A stretch of DNA of 48,162 bases from JBJYIN01 sp046237015 (GTDB lineage: Bacteria; Pseudomonadota; Gammaproteobacteria; Enterobacterales; Enterobacteriaceae). The notes under the pieces are model-generated. The model saw only the letters and a list, made by a program, of their open reading frames with translations, ran no database searches and had not been told where the DNA came from. A program made the translations under genes and the position numbers. Location of the stretch: the NCBI RefSeq assembly GCF_046237015.1, contig NZ_JBJYIN010000025.1, positions 1 to 48,162 of the forward strand. The letters run 5' to 3'. Positions 32,455 through 41,654 of the stretch are shown here, piece after piece (the first letter of the stretch is position 1; each line of letters opens with the position of its first letter).

Positions 32455-35202
32455 TCAGATAGCGTGGTTAAGGAACGTTTCTTTCCAGTCGCTGGGTGAC
32501 ATGCCTTCCTGATAAATGGCATCAAATATTTTCAGGTTGTCTTCACTGCCGCTCAGGATTTTGGTGATGTTCCCGAGGCCCGATAAATCCATCCTTGCCA
32601 TGGCGACAAACGGGCGAGTTTCACCGGCACGTAGTGGTGTTTTCAGGACAACCATATAGTGCTCGCTCGGATCAAGACTGCGAACAATGTCGTAAACGCT
32701 TTCAGGGACTTTCATTTTCTCCACGTAATCTGCACGGCTGGCTTTGGGGTTAGCGAGAAAGATTTGAGTGCTGCACTGCTCAATAATCGCCGGAGCGATG
32801 GGATGCCTGACGATTTCATCGGGCGACTGGGTAGCGGGGATAAAAATGCCGTTCAGCTTGCGGATCACCTTGAGCATATTGAGGGAGAATTTAGAAAACT
32901 CGACATCCGCCAGCCATTTCCAGAATTCATCCATGAACATTACCAGTCGGCGACCATCCAACAGACTGGTGACGCGATAGAGCAGGTAGAAGGTGATCGG
33001 CCCACGTATGTCGTCATCATCCAGGAATTCCGTACCGTCGATACCAAAGTTATCAATATTGCTGATGTTGAATGTGTCCTCCTCGTTATCGAACACCCAG
33101 CCGAATTCACCGCCCTGCGCCCACTGTTTCAGGCGTATACGCAGACCGTTGGTCCGTGCCTCTTTGGTCGGTGGTTCGGGCAACACTTCCAACAGTCTGG
33201 TAATACCATAACGGCGATATTCCGGCGGGTAGTCCAGCATAATGGTGTCAACCGCAGTGCTGATACGCTCTTCATCGCGGGGATCGAGTGGCTTACCGTC
33301 ACGACGGCACAGCATCCGAATCAGTCGCTTGATAAAGCTGATATTCCGTCGAGTGGGGGCAAGTGAAAACGGGTTAAATCCGGTAGGGATACCGGTTCGG
33401 ATACGGAAGTAGCGACCGCCCATCTGGCGGATCGACATCTCTGCTGCTCTGTCTTTATCAAAGTAAACGGTGGTCAGCCGTTTGAGAGTGGCAGAGGCGG
33501 AAAATGTCGCCGGATTACGGTACTTCTGCATCAACTGTTTCATGATCGTCATCAGCAGGGTCTTTCCTGAACCTGTTTTACCTATGATGGCGGTATTCCC
33601 CGGCGTTTTCTCATTGAAGTCATTCCGTCCTGCCTGACTGTCATGCACGTTCAGATAGTAACCGCCGCCACCGGGGGATTTCAGGATGGCGATAGCCTCA
33701 CCCCACGGATTGCCGTGGCGTTTATGGGGATGGAAGTTATGCAGACTGCCCATATCCGCGTAATTCTGGCTACTGACCACCACCAGACGGGGTCGCAGTG
33801 AATAGACGCCGGGAAGTTGAGCCAGATAGGCGGCAGGTAGCGACAGCGTGGACAGGGATGTCATGATACCGAGATCGTTAAAAGGCTGGGCCAGCGCATT
33901 AGTCTCCTTTATCACTTGCTCGGCGCTTGCGGACGAGACCAGAAGGGAAAAGTGATACTTGCCGCAAGATATATGCCCGGACTGGAGCAGGTCGCGTAAG
34001 ACGATTAATTCCTCACGCTGTGAAATGGCGTCGTCGTCGGTTGAGTTCAGTCGTTTTTCCGCCAGTCGAATATGGTTTTGCGCTTCATCCCGCGCCATAC
34101 AGGTGAAAGACTGCGTCAGCACATATTCGCTTTCGGCATACAAGAGCGCATCCAGCAGCCCGGTATAGGTCTCCGGTGAATAGTCTTTAATTTCCAGACT
34201 GCGGAAAAAACGGGAGCCACCGACCGTCTGACATTCGGCGGTATCGGTAGTGAAGAACACATCCGGCGTGCTGAGTGTTTGATAAAACGGTGTGCGCGTC
34301 ACTGCCATGTTCTGCCATTTGCCGGTAATCAGGCGATGGTAGAAAGCCAGTTGCGAAGAGTAAACCCGACCTTTTTCCTCATAGAGGCCCAATGGCTTTG
34401 CCACGTAACGTGACAGGGCGGTGTGGATGGCTTCATGGTGTTCCAGCATCCCTTTCAGGGCATCATCCAGCGTCGCTTTCTTTTTTCCGGCTGGCTGCGT
34501 CTTCATGACTTTTTTCTCCAGCGTGGAGAACGGGGCATAACAGATGGTGAAAAACAGCCGATGTCGCCAGAGTGGTTTCTCTTTTAGTGGCTGGTAATAG
34601 CGTTCCGTGACTTCATCCGAAAAGGGGATGCCCGAACTGGCGTCAAAGCCATCCTGATATTTCTCCCGTATGCGGTGAATATAGAAGGTGATCGGTAGCC
34701 CTTCATACGAGCGGATCAGGTTGTTAAGGTGGCTTGTCAGCAATGTCAGATGATGTTCATCCTCACATTCAAAAACAGTACCGTCCAATTCCCAGCTAGC
34801 GACTAAATCACCGGCGCGATTTCTTATGATGTGAGGGTGAATGTGCGAAGAGTAAGGAATGTATTTATCCAGCGTGATGCGCTCGTTTAATTTCATCTTA
34901 ACGGTAAACTCCGAAACATCGACGGCGTCATAGTGGCTTGCCAGCACGGCACGGGCACCGAAGTGGCGATCCGTGGCAAATCGCCCACGGGTTTTAAAGG
35001 CCAGCCACAGCAGTCCGAAATAATGAATATCCGTTCGGGCCTTTGCCTTCATTTCCAGCCAGGCAGGAATCAATAACAAGGCAAGATAATAGCTGGTGTA
35101 AACCGACAGCAGGACAATAGCCCCGCTGACGATCACGAACGGGACGAGAGGGATGCCCATAATGGCGGCTGGGCGGGTCAGTGCTTTGTTCAAGGTGGTC
35201 AT
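32455..35202 (-). CDS. virB4: VirB3-VirB4 fusion ATPase
   Basis: A 915-aa fusion. Residues ~1-95 are VirB3 (ALTRPAAIMGIPLVPFVIV and ASGAIVLL..YYLALLLIPAWLEM, two membrane segments). The rest is VirB4: Walker A IIGKTGSGKTLLM near residue 530, Walker B RLVMFMDEFWKWL near residue 765, and QSPDEIVRHPIA after. VirB4 powers pilin extraction and channel assembly. Fused VirB3-VirB4 genes are known in several T4SS families, including ICEKp-like elements. There are no internal stops. The gene is 9 bp after virB2. Confidence 0.93.
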   Translation of the reverse strand: MTTLNKALTRPAAIMGIPLVPFVIVSGAIVLLSVYTSYYLALLLIPAWLEMKAKARTDIHYFGLLWLAFKTRGRFATDRHFGARAVLASHYDAVDVSEFTVKMKLNERITLDKYIPYSSHIHPHIIRNRAGDLVASWELDGTVFECEDEHHLTLLTSHLNNLIRSYEGLPITFYIHRIREKYQDGFDASSGIPFSDEVTERYYQPLKEKPLWRHRLFFTICYAPFSTLEKKVMKTQPAGKKKATLDDALKGMLEHHEAIHTALSRYVAKPLGLYEEKGRVYSSQLAFYHRLITGKWQNMAVTRTPFYQTLSTPDVFFTTDTAECQTVGGSRFFRSLEIKDYSPETYTGLLDALLYAESEYVLTQSFTCMARDEAQNHIRLAEKRLNSTDDDAISQREELIVLRDLLQSGHISCGKYHFSLLVSSASAEQVIKETNALAQPFNDLGIMTSLSTLSLPAAYLAQLPGVYSLRPRLVVVSSQNYADMGSLHNFHPHKRHGNPWGEAIAILKSPGGGGYYLNVHDSQAGRNDFNEKTPGNTAIIGKTGSGKTLLMTIMKQLMQKYRNPATFSASATLKRLTTVYFDKDRAAEMSIRQMGGRYFRIRTGIPTGFNPFSLAPTRRNISFIKRLIRMLCRRDGKPLDPRDEERISTAVDTIMLDYPPEYRRYGITRLLEVLPEPPTKEARTNGLRIRLKQWAQGGEFGWVFDNEEDTFNISNIDNFGIDGTEFLDDDDIRGPITFYLLYRVTSLLDGRRLVMFMDEFWKWLADVEFSKFSLNMLKVIRKLNGIFIPATQSPDEIVRHPIAPAIIEQCSTQIFLANPKASRADYVEKMKVPESVYDIVRSLDPSEHYMVVLKTPLRAGETRPFVAMARMDLSGLGNITKILSGSEDNLKIFDAIYQEGMSPSDWKETFLNHAI

Positions 35203-35211
35203 CGGTTCCCC

Positions 35212-35493
35212 CTAGGATGCCCAATAAGCACCAAAGCCCGATGCGCCGACAATCAGGATGGCTCCGATAATGACGTTGCGCATGTCATGCAGGCTTTTAC
35301 CGTCAAACAGTACCTTGTAACCCACCCACATGGTTGCCAGAGTGATCGTGACGGCGGCCAAGCCAAGCAAGCCGGTGGATGTATTACTCAGCGTATCGTT
35401 GGCTTTATTAAATCCGCTCCCGGCTGCCAGCGTTTGGGTTGAGATCAATAGGGAAGAAAACGCAGGCCAATATTTACGTGTTTGCATCGTCAT
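35212..35493 (-). CDS. virB2: VirB2 major pilin
   Basis: A 93-aa pilin precursor: long signal peptide (MQTRKYWPAFSSLLISTQTLAAG), then two hydrophobic helices (LLGLAAVTITLATMWVGYKVLF and VIIGAILIVGASGFGAYW) joined by a short basic loop (DGKSLHDMRN). This is the VirB2 layout. It builds the conjugative pilus. The start overlaps the virB1 stop by 4 nt; a Met two codons later is an alternative. Confidence 0.9.
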   Translation of the reverse strand: MTMQTRKYWPAFSSLLISTQTLAAGSGFNKANDTLSNTSTGLLGLAAVTITLATMWVGYKVLFDGKSLHDMRNVIIGAILIVGASGFGAYWAS

Positions 35494-36155
35494 TTCTCCT
35501 CATTAATTACAGGTAGGGATACATCGCCGCGAATGATGGCGTCGGGATAGTGCAGGGAGGTTAAAACCGGTATGGCTTTATCGGTAAGTTCACCGCGTAG
35601 GACGGTGGTCGGGTAATGAATCTCTGGGGTGGATTGGCTGGTGGTACTACGCTTGAGATCTTCCCGCGTTGATGGGACAGCATAGCCAATACGTTGGATA
35701 TAACTGGTTTGGTTAAAGGCAGATTCTGGCTGCTGACCCGTATCGAAATTACCGGAATAGTAACAACTGAGTGCTCTTTTCAGCGTGCCGCCTCGCTGGT
35801 AGCAATCGGTGAGGATACGCTCAAAAACGGACAGATTAGTACACGGATCTAACAAGTCATAGGCCGTCACATTGTAATGGCGGAAGTTGGTACTGGTGAT
35901 TTGCATCAGCCCGACCGAATAGCGGCGACCTTTTTCCTTTACCCGGTTGATGATGTTGACGGCAACTTGCCTGCTGGTGGGCTGATGAGAAATGACGCCT
36001 ACGCTATCGGGCGTTCTTTCTTCCTTCGGCACAATCTCAGCGACGGCGTATGGATTAAAGCTGGATTCCACTTTAGCTACATCAAATGCGGTGTATGGGT
36101 GAATTGTGGCGGCACACTGCATGACCGCCGCCAGAAAAGCAGTGGATGAAAGCAT
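35490..36155 (-). CDS. virB1: VirB1 lytic transglycosylase
   Basis: A 221-aa SLT-type muramidase: secretion signal MLSSTAFLAAVMQCAA, then DVAKVESSFNPYAV with the catalytic Glu, SVGLMQITSTNFRHYN, and ILTDCYQRGG ... LSCYYSGNF, the usual SLT motifs in order. It opens peptidoglycan for the T4SS. ATG 36155 is preferred to the upstream Met at 36182 because GAGG lies 5-6 nt before it. It is near the 5' end of the T4SS operon. Confidence 0.9.
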   Translation of the reverse strand: MLSSTAFLAAVMQCAATIHPYTAFDVAKVESSFNPYAVAEIVPKEERTPDSVGVISHQPTSRQVAVNIINRVKEKGRRYSVGLMQITSTNFRHYNVTAYDLLDPCTNLSVFERILTDCYQRGGTLKRALSCYYSGNFDTGQQPESAFNQTSYIQRIGYAVPSTREDLKRSTTSQSTPEIHYPTTVLRGELTDKAIPVLTSLHYPDAIIRGDVSLPVINEEK

Positions 36156-36233
36156 GGTTGCCTCGGTAACAAATCTAGCCACACGCAGCCATCAGATAGT
36201 CGATGGCAAGCGCAAAGGAGGGGGAATTGAGCG

Positions 36234-36455
36234 TTAATCGTGCTGGGGTGCCTGCGGCGTATCGCTATCATCCTTGGGTTCAAGGAGCACTAGCTTACCG
36301 GAGACAGCAATACCGGGTATCAGTACGATGTTCAATCCAGGCTTGCCGTTATGAGCGAACGCTACGCCGACCTTTGTCCAGTAGGTGTTTTTCTCTCCGT
36401 TAGAATTGGGCTGGTTTTCCTGCGTGACAAACACGTGATAGGTAGGTTTTCTCAT
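36234..36455 (-). CDS. Small unknown protein at the head of the T4SS operon
   Basis: A 73-aa cytosolic protein, MRKPTYHVFVTQENQ ..., with WTKVGVAFAHNGKPGLNIVL in the middle and an acidic tail. AAGGA with 7 nt spacing supports ATG 36455 over the one at 36470. The strand-rich centre recalls small DUF736-like proteins found near conjugation genes; this is not certain. It is first in the minus-strand run to virB1 (78 bp gap) and may be a regulator or accessory. Confidence 0.6.
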   Translation of the reverse strand: MRKPTYHVFVTQENQPNSNGEKNTYWTKVGVAFAHNGKPGLNIVLIPGIAVSGKLVLLEPKDDSDTPQAPQHD

Positions 36456-37067
36456 ACTATTTCCTTTCATAAAAAGTCATGGTGAATTAACTCAATCGAT
36501 CACATCCCGATTCTGCATTCCGGTTTCAACGGGTCAGCGAGAACATTCAGCGGCACCCTGAATTGTGGTTGTGTGATAGCCCGACTCATATTGTTAAAGA
36601 GCAATACTCGCCCCGGACGAATAAACGTCCATAAAGCTCGCCAGTGGAAGGTGGCGTGATAAGCGTGCGATATTGGCGTCAGGATGAAAATGAGAAAATC
36701 AAAAAGGGAATGAGAGAGAAAATATATAGTTTGATAATTATTATGAAAGGATGAATTAGATTAGATTTGAACTGGTGCTTTGTAGCCCATGGGAATACCT
36801 AATCTGGCAGACAGATTTGTGCCAGAAGCGGACGAGGTACACCATCTGTTCAGATGGCTAAATTCAATTAGTAACAACCCGCCTTCAAACAGTATTTCTC
36901 GGTGAGTAGCCTCGCCTCCAATTTTGCGATATCGTTCTTTTCTCTGATACACTTTCATCAATAAATGTCCCTCCATCCGGAAAGTACAAAAGCACAACAT
37001 AAAAGCCGCACAACACGGGCGAAAGGCACTGCAGCAAACGAACACACTTTCTACTGACAGGAATAAT
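36456..37067. other. Promoter region of the T4SS operon with a right-end repeat piece
   Basis: About 610 bp without a gene, between the divergent T4SS operon and the 1034-aa gene. It holds the repeat piece at 36818-36835, an inverted pair CCATCTG / CAGATGG (36842-36857), and a hairpin GGACG...CGTCC near 36615. Promoters for both sides must lie here; none is clear enough to mark. Confidence 0.5.
36818..36835 (+). repeat. Dispersed repeat, right-end piece
   Basis: TTGTGCCAGAAGCGGACGAG matches the right-end core at 12781-12794 and 15224-15237. It lies 5' of the orphan 1034-aa gene; a left end lies 3' of that gene at 40228-40330. Confidence 0.55.
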
Positions 37068-40000
37068 ATGCTTAAAAGGATTCTGGGCAGCGCACGTTAC
37101 AGAACGGATAAGGTGATCAGAGATACCCTTCGCACCCATGACGCATTTCGGGAAGCCCGCTGGAACCTCCTGGAAAAAGTCATACTCTTTTGTTCGACGC
37201 ATTATTTAAAATCTATCGGACTTTTGTTTTCAGGGTTTGCTGTGCTTTTCACCTTACTTTATTTTTTTAAACCCTGTATCAAGCCACTGGCGGAGCAATA
37301 CGCCCCAGCATGGAAAACGCTTTTTGACTGGCAAACAAGCTTGCTGGGTGGTCAGCTCACCATTATTGGTATTGTTTACCCGCTAGTTGTGGGGCTGGTC
37401 AGCGTTATTTTTCAGAAAAAATCGACACGAAAGATTGTTCAGGCTGCCTATCAGCGCTATTCCGGATTCATGTTTGCGGGGCTCAGCGGCCTGTCCCTGT
37501 CAGCCTTCATTCTTGCTGGCAGCCTTATCCGCCCATTTAGCAGCAATTACAGCTACGCCATCCTGTGTGGGATTGCCATTCTCTGGATGCTGCTTAACAT
37601 CGGACTCTCGATCTGGTTTTTCATACAAAGCATCAGTGTGCTCCATGATGCCCGCCGGGAGCGGATGGTGTTTCGGTATCTGGTTTCTGATGCCTTCATG
37701 CCCGCTATCCGAGATATCATTCTTCAGGGTTTTCTTCGCCAGCCAGTTCGTCACCGCATGCTGAACGTCGGGGCATTTCAGGCCATCAGGTTGCACGATA
37801 ATGATTCTGAACACGGTTATCAGACCATAACCAAAAAGTACGAGGCCTCATCTGACCTCCTTGATATCTGGTATCGTCCTTTAACGCTGATCCTGAAGCA
37901 TCTGGATGCCCGACTGGCTGGCAAAAATCAGCAGGTCAGTCTTGCGTTCTCCCCCCGACACGTTGCAGTTTCCGGCAATGACAGGCAACCGATTTTTAAA
38001 ATTAAAGGGGGAGACATCAGAGAGGTATATCTGAAGCTCTTGATAGCCTGTTTTAGGGGTGGAGAAAGAAAATCCCTTCCGGTCAACCAAGAAGCGCTGG
38101 TCAAGGGGATAAGCGGTGATATTTATGATGCCCTTAGTGAGGGGGATATTAATGCTTTTGAAGAAGCAGTACATAACATGTGCAGCACCTTCTCCGGTAT
38201 GCTCAATGTTTTTCAGTACTCTTCGCCGCAGGGGAGCCAAAACCTGCTGCTGATAAAAGACGGGGTCTATGACGACAGTTTTGTCGAAAAATTTTACACA
38301 GAACTCTATTTACTCTTCAGACAGGCGATGCTGAAAACTGAGGTCAGTGACCGTTTTTTTGCCCGGTGTATGCGCATTCCCCTGATGATCTACGGGATGA
38401 GAGACAGGGTAACCTTACGGGAAAATCAACTGGGACTCATGTATACCGGCTATGCCTGGGAAACGCTGATGGACTGGGGACACACAAATCACCTCAGAAT
38501 GACGCTCAGCCAGCGTCAAGTTTATGAAGGATTAGTCACGAAGTTCGTTGAGCTGTGGGAAGGCTGGCTCGATGTGATCGCGAATAAAAATACCTGTGTT
38601 CCCGATGACCGTATCTTTCATGATGCCCTGCGAAAACATCTCCTGACCCTGCCGCACATTGTCGTTTCCGCCATCCGCTCCGGTGAAACGTTTGCGGCAG
38701 ATTGGGCACTGGATCTGCTGCACCGGTGGGCCCATAAGTTGCGTCTGGACGATGACGATGACGTTGATGTCGCGAAGTACTTCTTCACAACACCTGCGTC
38801 TATCCCCTCAAAGCCGTTCACTGGTCAGGCGTACCGTAATGGCCTAGTCGATATCCGGTTGTGTACGGCGGCATTTCTTATCCACCAGGTAGTGGAAGAA
38901 CCCACGCTTAACGTTGAAAGTGCTGTCCATTCCCTATTAGCAGGTTCTCTGACTGAAAAAACAGGGGTCTTTGACAACGGCTCCCCGGCCATTACCTCCG
39001 GGCAGCAAATCATTGATATTTATCTGCGCACCTATTTATGGGGAGGACGCAATTTCGGGTCAGAACCTGGCTGGCTTGAGGGACTAATCGGGGAACTTTC
39101 AGCAGCGCATGGGAAGCCGATGATTAGCGGCCGTGTATATATGGGGAATCGGCTCACTGATGTAGGTGATCTCATCACCGCTTTCGTTCAACTGGGGATT
39201 ATGATGTCGAGCTCGGTTTTCCAAGTCTCACAAGCGGTTAAACAATCTCTCGAAGGGAATATGTTCGATTACCGCGGAAAAGAGAAAGTTGCCTGTATTC
39301 TGAACGCCATCCGGGAACATACTGATCAACAAACTCAATTTGCGCTCCCCCATCAGGACGATTTCGGAGCCTGCAAGGATCGGTTTCAACAGACGCTTGC
39401 TGCATATTGCGATGCTGTGGTACAGAGCCAGCGTCAGGATATTGAGAAAGCCGAAATTGATGAGGATCGTCTTGTCATTCTTGGTCATAACGTCTCGACC
39501 TTGCTCCGAGAAAAACTCGAAACACACCCTTTGATGACATTTTTCAGTAGTACACAGTTCAGTAAAAAAACAGACGACTTCGAAGAGAAGACATTTATCT
39601 CAATCTCCGATAAAGAATATTATGCCAGAGGGATAAAAACCTCACAAATACTCAATGAAGTCAGTGAATGGGTATGCACCGCGCTGAAAGACATGTGGAA
39701 CGACGTTCTTTCAAAGCAGCTGCGTCGCGACGCAGAATGCAATATGCAGGTAGCTCATTTTGCAGATATCCTCGCTTTCGTGTGTGAAAGTGAGACTGTC
39801 GACAATGGCAGTAAACTGGTAGTTTCTGGTAGAGCGTTCTTCGATGAGTATCAAGTTTGGCGCTGGGAGAATTCAGCGGTGGCAGATGCTATGTTGAACT
39901 CTGATAAGTCTGGTAATAAATACCTGAAAACGAGTAAAGGCCTCTGTCGGCTGATTTTCGCTCCTTGGCTAGATCTGCATTGCGCTATTCTGACGGACGA

Positions 40001-40172
40001 CACCTATTTTGACCATCTTTCGATAGCGGAGAGTACCACGGGGGATATTATCACCCTAAGTGGCAGGCCGGTGCCGGATAACCCTTACCGCATTGAGTTA
40101 CATATGGCTTATTCGATCCAAGAGCGTTATCACGGCAACATCCGCATGCGCTTTCAGCGAAACGAAAACTGA
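37068..40172 (+). CDS. Orphan 1034-aa membrane-anchored protein, candidate defence gene
   Basis: A large protein of unknown function. Four membrane segments are seen in the first ~190 residues: about 44-66 (SIGLLFSGFAVLFTLLYFF), 93-114 (QLTIIGIVYPLVVGLVSVI), 131-152 (FMFAGLSGLSLSAFILAG) and 162-185 (YAILCGIAILWMLLNIGLS). The remaining ~840 residues are soluble, mostly helical, with an acidic DDDDDVD stretch near residue 565; no catalytic motif is recognised. The start has AGGAAT before ATG. It reads against all neighbouring T4SS and regulatory genes and lies between a right-end and a left-end repeat piece, like the defence cassettes at 10-22 kb. A defence role is inference from that. Confidence 0.75.
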   Translation: MLKRILGSARYRTDKVIRDTLRTHDAFREARWNLLEKVILFCSTHYLKSIGLLFSGFAVLFTLLYFFKPCIKPLAEQYAPAWKTLFDWQTSLLGGQLTIIGIVYPLVVGLVSVIFQKKSTRKIVQAAYQRYSGFMFAGLSGLSLSAFILAGSLIRPFSSNYSYAILCGIAILWMLLNIGLSIWFFIQSISVLHDARRERMVFRYLVSDAFMPAIRDIILQGFLRQPVRHRMLNVGAFQAIRLHDNDSEHGYQTITKKYEASSDLLDIWYRPLTLILKHLDARLAGKNQQVSLAFSPRHVAVSGNDRQPIFKIKGGDIREVYLKLLIACFRGGERKSLPVNQEALVKGISGDIYDALSEGDINAFEEAVHNMCSTFSGMLNVFQYSSPQGSQNLLLIKDGVYDDSFVEKFYTELYLLFRQAMLKTEVSDRFFARCMRIPLMIYGMRDRVTLRENQLGLMYTGYAWETLMDWGHTNHLRMTLSQRQVYEGLVTKFVELWEGWLDVIANKNTCVPDDRIFHDALRKHLLTLPHIVVSAIRSGETFAADWALDLLHRWAHKLRLDDDDDVDVAKYFFTTPASIPSKPFTGQAYRNGLVDIRLCTAAFLIHQVVEEPTLNVESAVHSLLAGSLTEKTGVFDNGSPAITSGQQIIDIYLRTYLWGGRNFGSEPGWLEGLIGELSAAHGKPMISGRVYMGNRLTDVGDLITAFVQLGIMMSSSVFQVSQAVKQSLEGNMFDYRGKEKVACILNAIREHTDQQTQFALPHQDDFGACKDRFQQTLAAYCDAVVQSQRQDIEKAEIDEDRLVILGHNVSTLLREKLETHPLMTFFSSTQFSKKTDDFEEKTFISISDKEYYARGIKTSQILNEVSEWVCTALKDMWNDVLSKQLRRDAECNMQVAHFADILAFVCESETVDNGSKLVVSGRAFFDEYQVWRWENSAVADAMLNSDKSGNKYLKTSKGLCRLIFAPWLDLHCAILTDDTYFDHLSIAESTTGDIITLSGRPVPDNPYRIELHMAYSIQERYHGNIRMRFQRNEN

Positions 40173-40227
40173 GCGGACCACCTTAAGGCCATACAGGAAA
40201 TGAGAAAACCAAGGGATGAAATAGGTT

Positions 40228-40330
40228 TGAACTGATCCCCGTTGATTATTACGCACCAATGTTAGTCCTGCATCCCGACGGTCATGAAAATGCGAACTTC
40301 CGCTTCTCGCTCATTGCTGACTGTCAGGTT
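40228..40330 (+). repeat. Dispersed repeat, left-end copy
   Basis: CTGATCCCCGTTGATTATTA, then AATGTTAGT, and AACTTCCGCTTCTCGCTCAT. It matches the left ends at 12659 and 15113 over about 100 bp by eye. No right end follows. Confidence 0.65.
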
Positions 40331-40463
40331 TAATCGTGTTCTAACACAGAACCTTGCCAAATCAAGGCTGAGGCAATACAAATAAGTAATAATGGTAGTG
40401 ATTTTCTATTCAGCCTTTCGATGCTATAAAATATTTATAGTGATTGATTCAGATAATAAAAAA

Positions 40464-40491
40464 CGCGCAGAGAAGATAGCTTCTCTGCGCG
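40464..40491 (-). terminator. Rho-independent terminator of the traR operon
   Basis: CGCGCAGAGAAG, a 4-nt loop, CTTCTCTGCGCG: a perfect 12-bp stem. On the minus strand it is followed by TTTTTTATT, 16 bp after the traR stop. Confidence 0.92.
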
Positions 40492-40506
40492 AATGTCATC
40501 CTGTTA

Positions 40507-40716
40507 TCAGCGCTGGTGGCGCTCAAGTATGGTTTGGCATTCCGTACAGGTTGTCACGCCCGGCAGGGTTTGCCGTCGCTGCTCGGGAATGGATTCACCG
40601 CATAAACGGCAGTAATGTAATGAAGGCGTGGTTGCTGGCTTGAAACGGTTCTGTTCAATCATTTCTTCCAGGCGTTGCTCATTAAATTCCTGATCGCGAT
40701 CGATCTCATCTGGCAT
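40507..40716 (-). CDS. traR: TraR/DksA-family zinc-finger protein
   Basis: A 69-aa protein with an acidic N-terminal helix (MPDEIDRDQEFNEQRLEEMI) and a C4 zinc finger (YCRLCGESIPEQRR ... CTECQ). TraR-like proteins bind the RNA polymerase secondary channel and change promoter use without ppGpp. It may adjust transcription when the element is active. It overlaps the upstream gene by 11 nt; AGGAGGACATCGC precedes ATG. It ends the minus-strand regulatory operon. Confidence 0.88.
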   Translation of the reverse strand: MPDEIDRDQEFNEQRLEEMIEQNRFKPATTPSLHYCRLCGESIPEQRRQTLPGVTTCTECQTILERHQR

Positions 40717-41290
40717 GCGATGTCCTCCTGTTCAGTGCTTCTTTCTCACAAAGGGTGATACGGTTCCAGACGGCGGTCAGGGAAGGCCCTTTTTCCCTGG
40801 AAGATAAGGATTCAGTAACCAGCATCATTGCTTCCAGTGCGTCAGGAGTATCAAGGCTTTCAGTGCGTTTCTTTTTCCATGACAGCCAGATTTCGGCATC
40901 AACGGTTTCATCTGGAATAGGCGTTCGTCCATAAGGGGTGGTGACACCCAGCAACCGGCGGCGCGTGCAGACCTCATTTGAGGTGAGACCAAAAAAATGA
41001 TTCAGGAGTGCAATAGACCCTCCCAATCTGATGGCCCGATTAATCTGCTGCTGGCGTAGCGCTTCCCGATGGGACAGCGTTAGGATCTGTTGTAGAACGT
41101 CGTGACGGACAGTGATCGACATAAACTGTGCGGATGCCCGGCTGACGATAAACAGTTCGTCGAGGGATAGCTGATTGAGGGCATTCAATTCGTCGAATGT
41201 GAATCCTAACGTTTCACAATAACGAAAATTACCTTCCTTGAGTGCGGCAAGGGCGTTTGTTAATACCGCGTAATTCAGTGAGGGGAACAT
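40706..41290 (-). CDS. DUF2857-like ICE protein
   Basis: A 194-aa cytosolic protein resembling the DUF2857 / STY4526-type proteins that occur near AlpA regulators in enterobacterial islands (NYAVLTNALAALKEGN, GFTFDELNALNQLSLDELF, LNHFFGLTSNEVCTRRRLLGV). The last part includes a helix-turn-helix-like GLTSNEVCTRRRLLG, so DNA binding is possible. Function unknown. It overlaps traR by 11 nt. GGGAG lies 10 nt before ATG. Confidence 0.7.
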   Translation of the reverse strand: MFPSLNYAVLTNALAALKEGNFRYCETLGFTFDELNALNQLSLDELFIVSRASAQFMSITVRHDVLQQILTLSHREALRQQQINRAIRLGGSIALLNHFFGLTSNEVCTRRRLLGVTTPYGRTPIPDETVDAEIWLSWKKKRTESLDTPDALEAMMLVTESLSSREKGPSLTAVWNRITLCEKEALNRRTSHAR

Positions 41291-41306
41291 AATGCTATAT
41301 CTCCCT

Positions 41307-41501
41307 TCAGCGCGTTAAGCGGTTAGATAATTTGAAGTTAATCCATTCGTCAATTTCAGATTCAAGCCAAGCCACACTGGCAGGTCCAATCTTTATTGAG
41401 GAGGGAAAGGCACCTTCTTTCATGTACAGGTAGATTTGCGAGCGTTTCAGGCCGGTTTTTACTTCCACTTGTTTCAGACGTAATAACTGATGCGATGTCA
41501 T
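41307..41501 (-). CDS. alpA: AlpA-family regulator, candidate excision factor
   Basis: A 64-aa MerR-like winged-helix protein: LRLKQVEVKTGLKRSQIYLYMKEG (helix-turn-helix), FPSSIKIGPASVAWLESEIDEWI, the AlpA hallmark. AlpA-type proteins include the HPI excision factor Hef and P4 regulators. On this tRNA-Asn element it is the best candidate for the recombination directionality factor acting with the integrase. GGAGG with 6 nt spacing supports ATG 41501; the frame upstream to 41552 is not used. Confidence 0.85.
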   Translation of the reverse strand: MTSHQLLRLKQVEVKTGLKRSQIYLYMKEGAFPSSIKIGPASVAWLESEIDEWINFKLSNRLTR

Positions 41502-41654
41502 AAATACCTCCAGTGCAGAAATGGGATATGCCCGGAGATGACAAAAAAACACAGTGAGGAAAGGAGTGAAAGTTGAAGAGCCCGTATTACGGACACCACA
41601 ATCCTTAATACGGGTTTTTAGATTGAAGCGTGTAATGTCATTTTAATTGGGGGC

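Larger units (their letters stand above)
40173..40506. other. Gene-free stretch with repeat left end and terminator
   Basis: It contains the left-end repeat at 40228-40330 and the terminator at 40464-40491. The 83-codon plus-strand frame at 40392-40643 crosses the terminator and traR and is rejected. Confidence 0.6.

Noticed and set aside
32659..33366. Plus-strand 235-codon frame opposite virB4
   Set aside because: It is antisense to a well-supported ATPase gene, has no ribosome site and no family resemblance.
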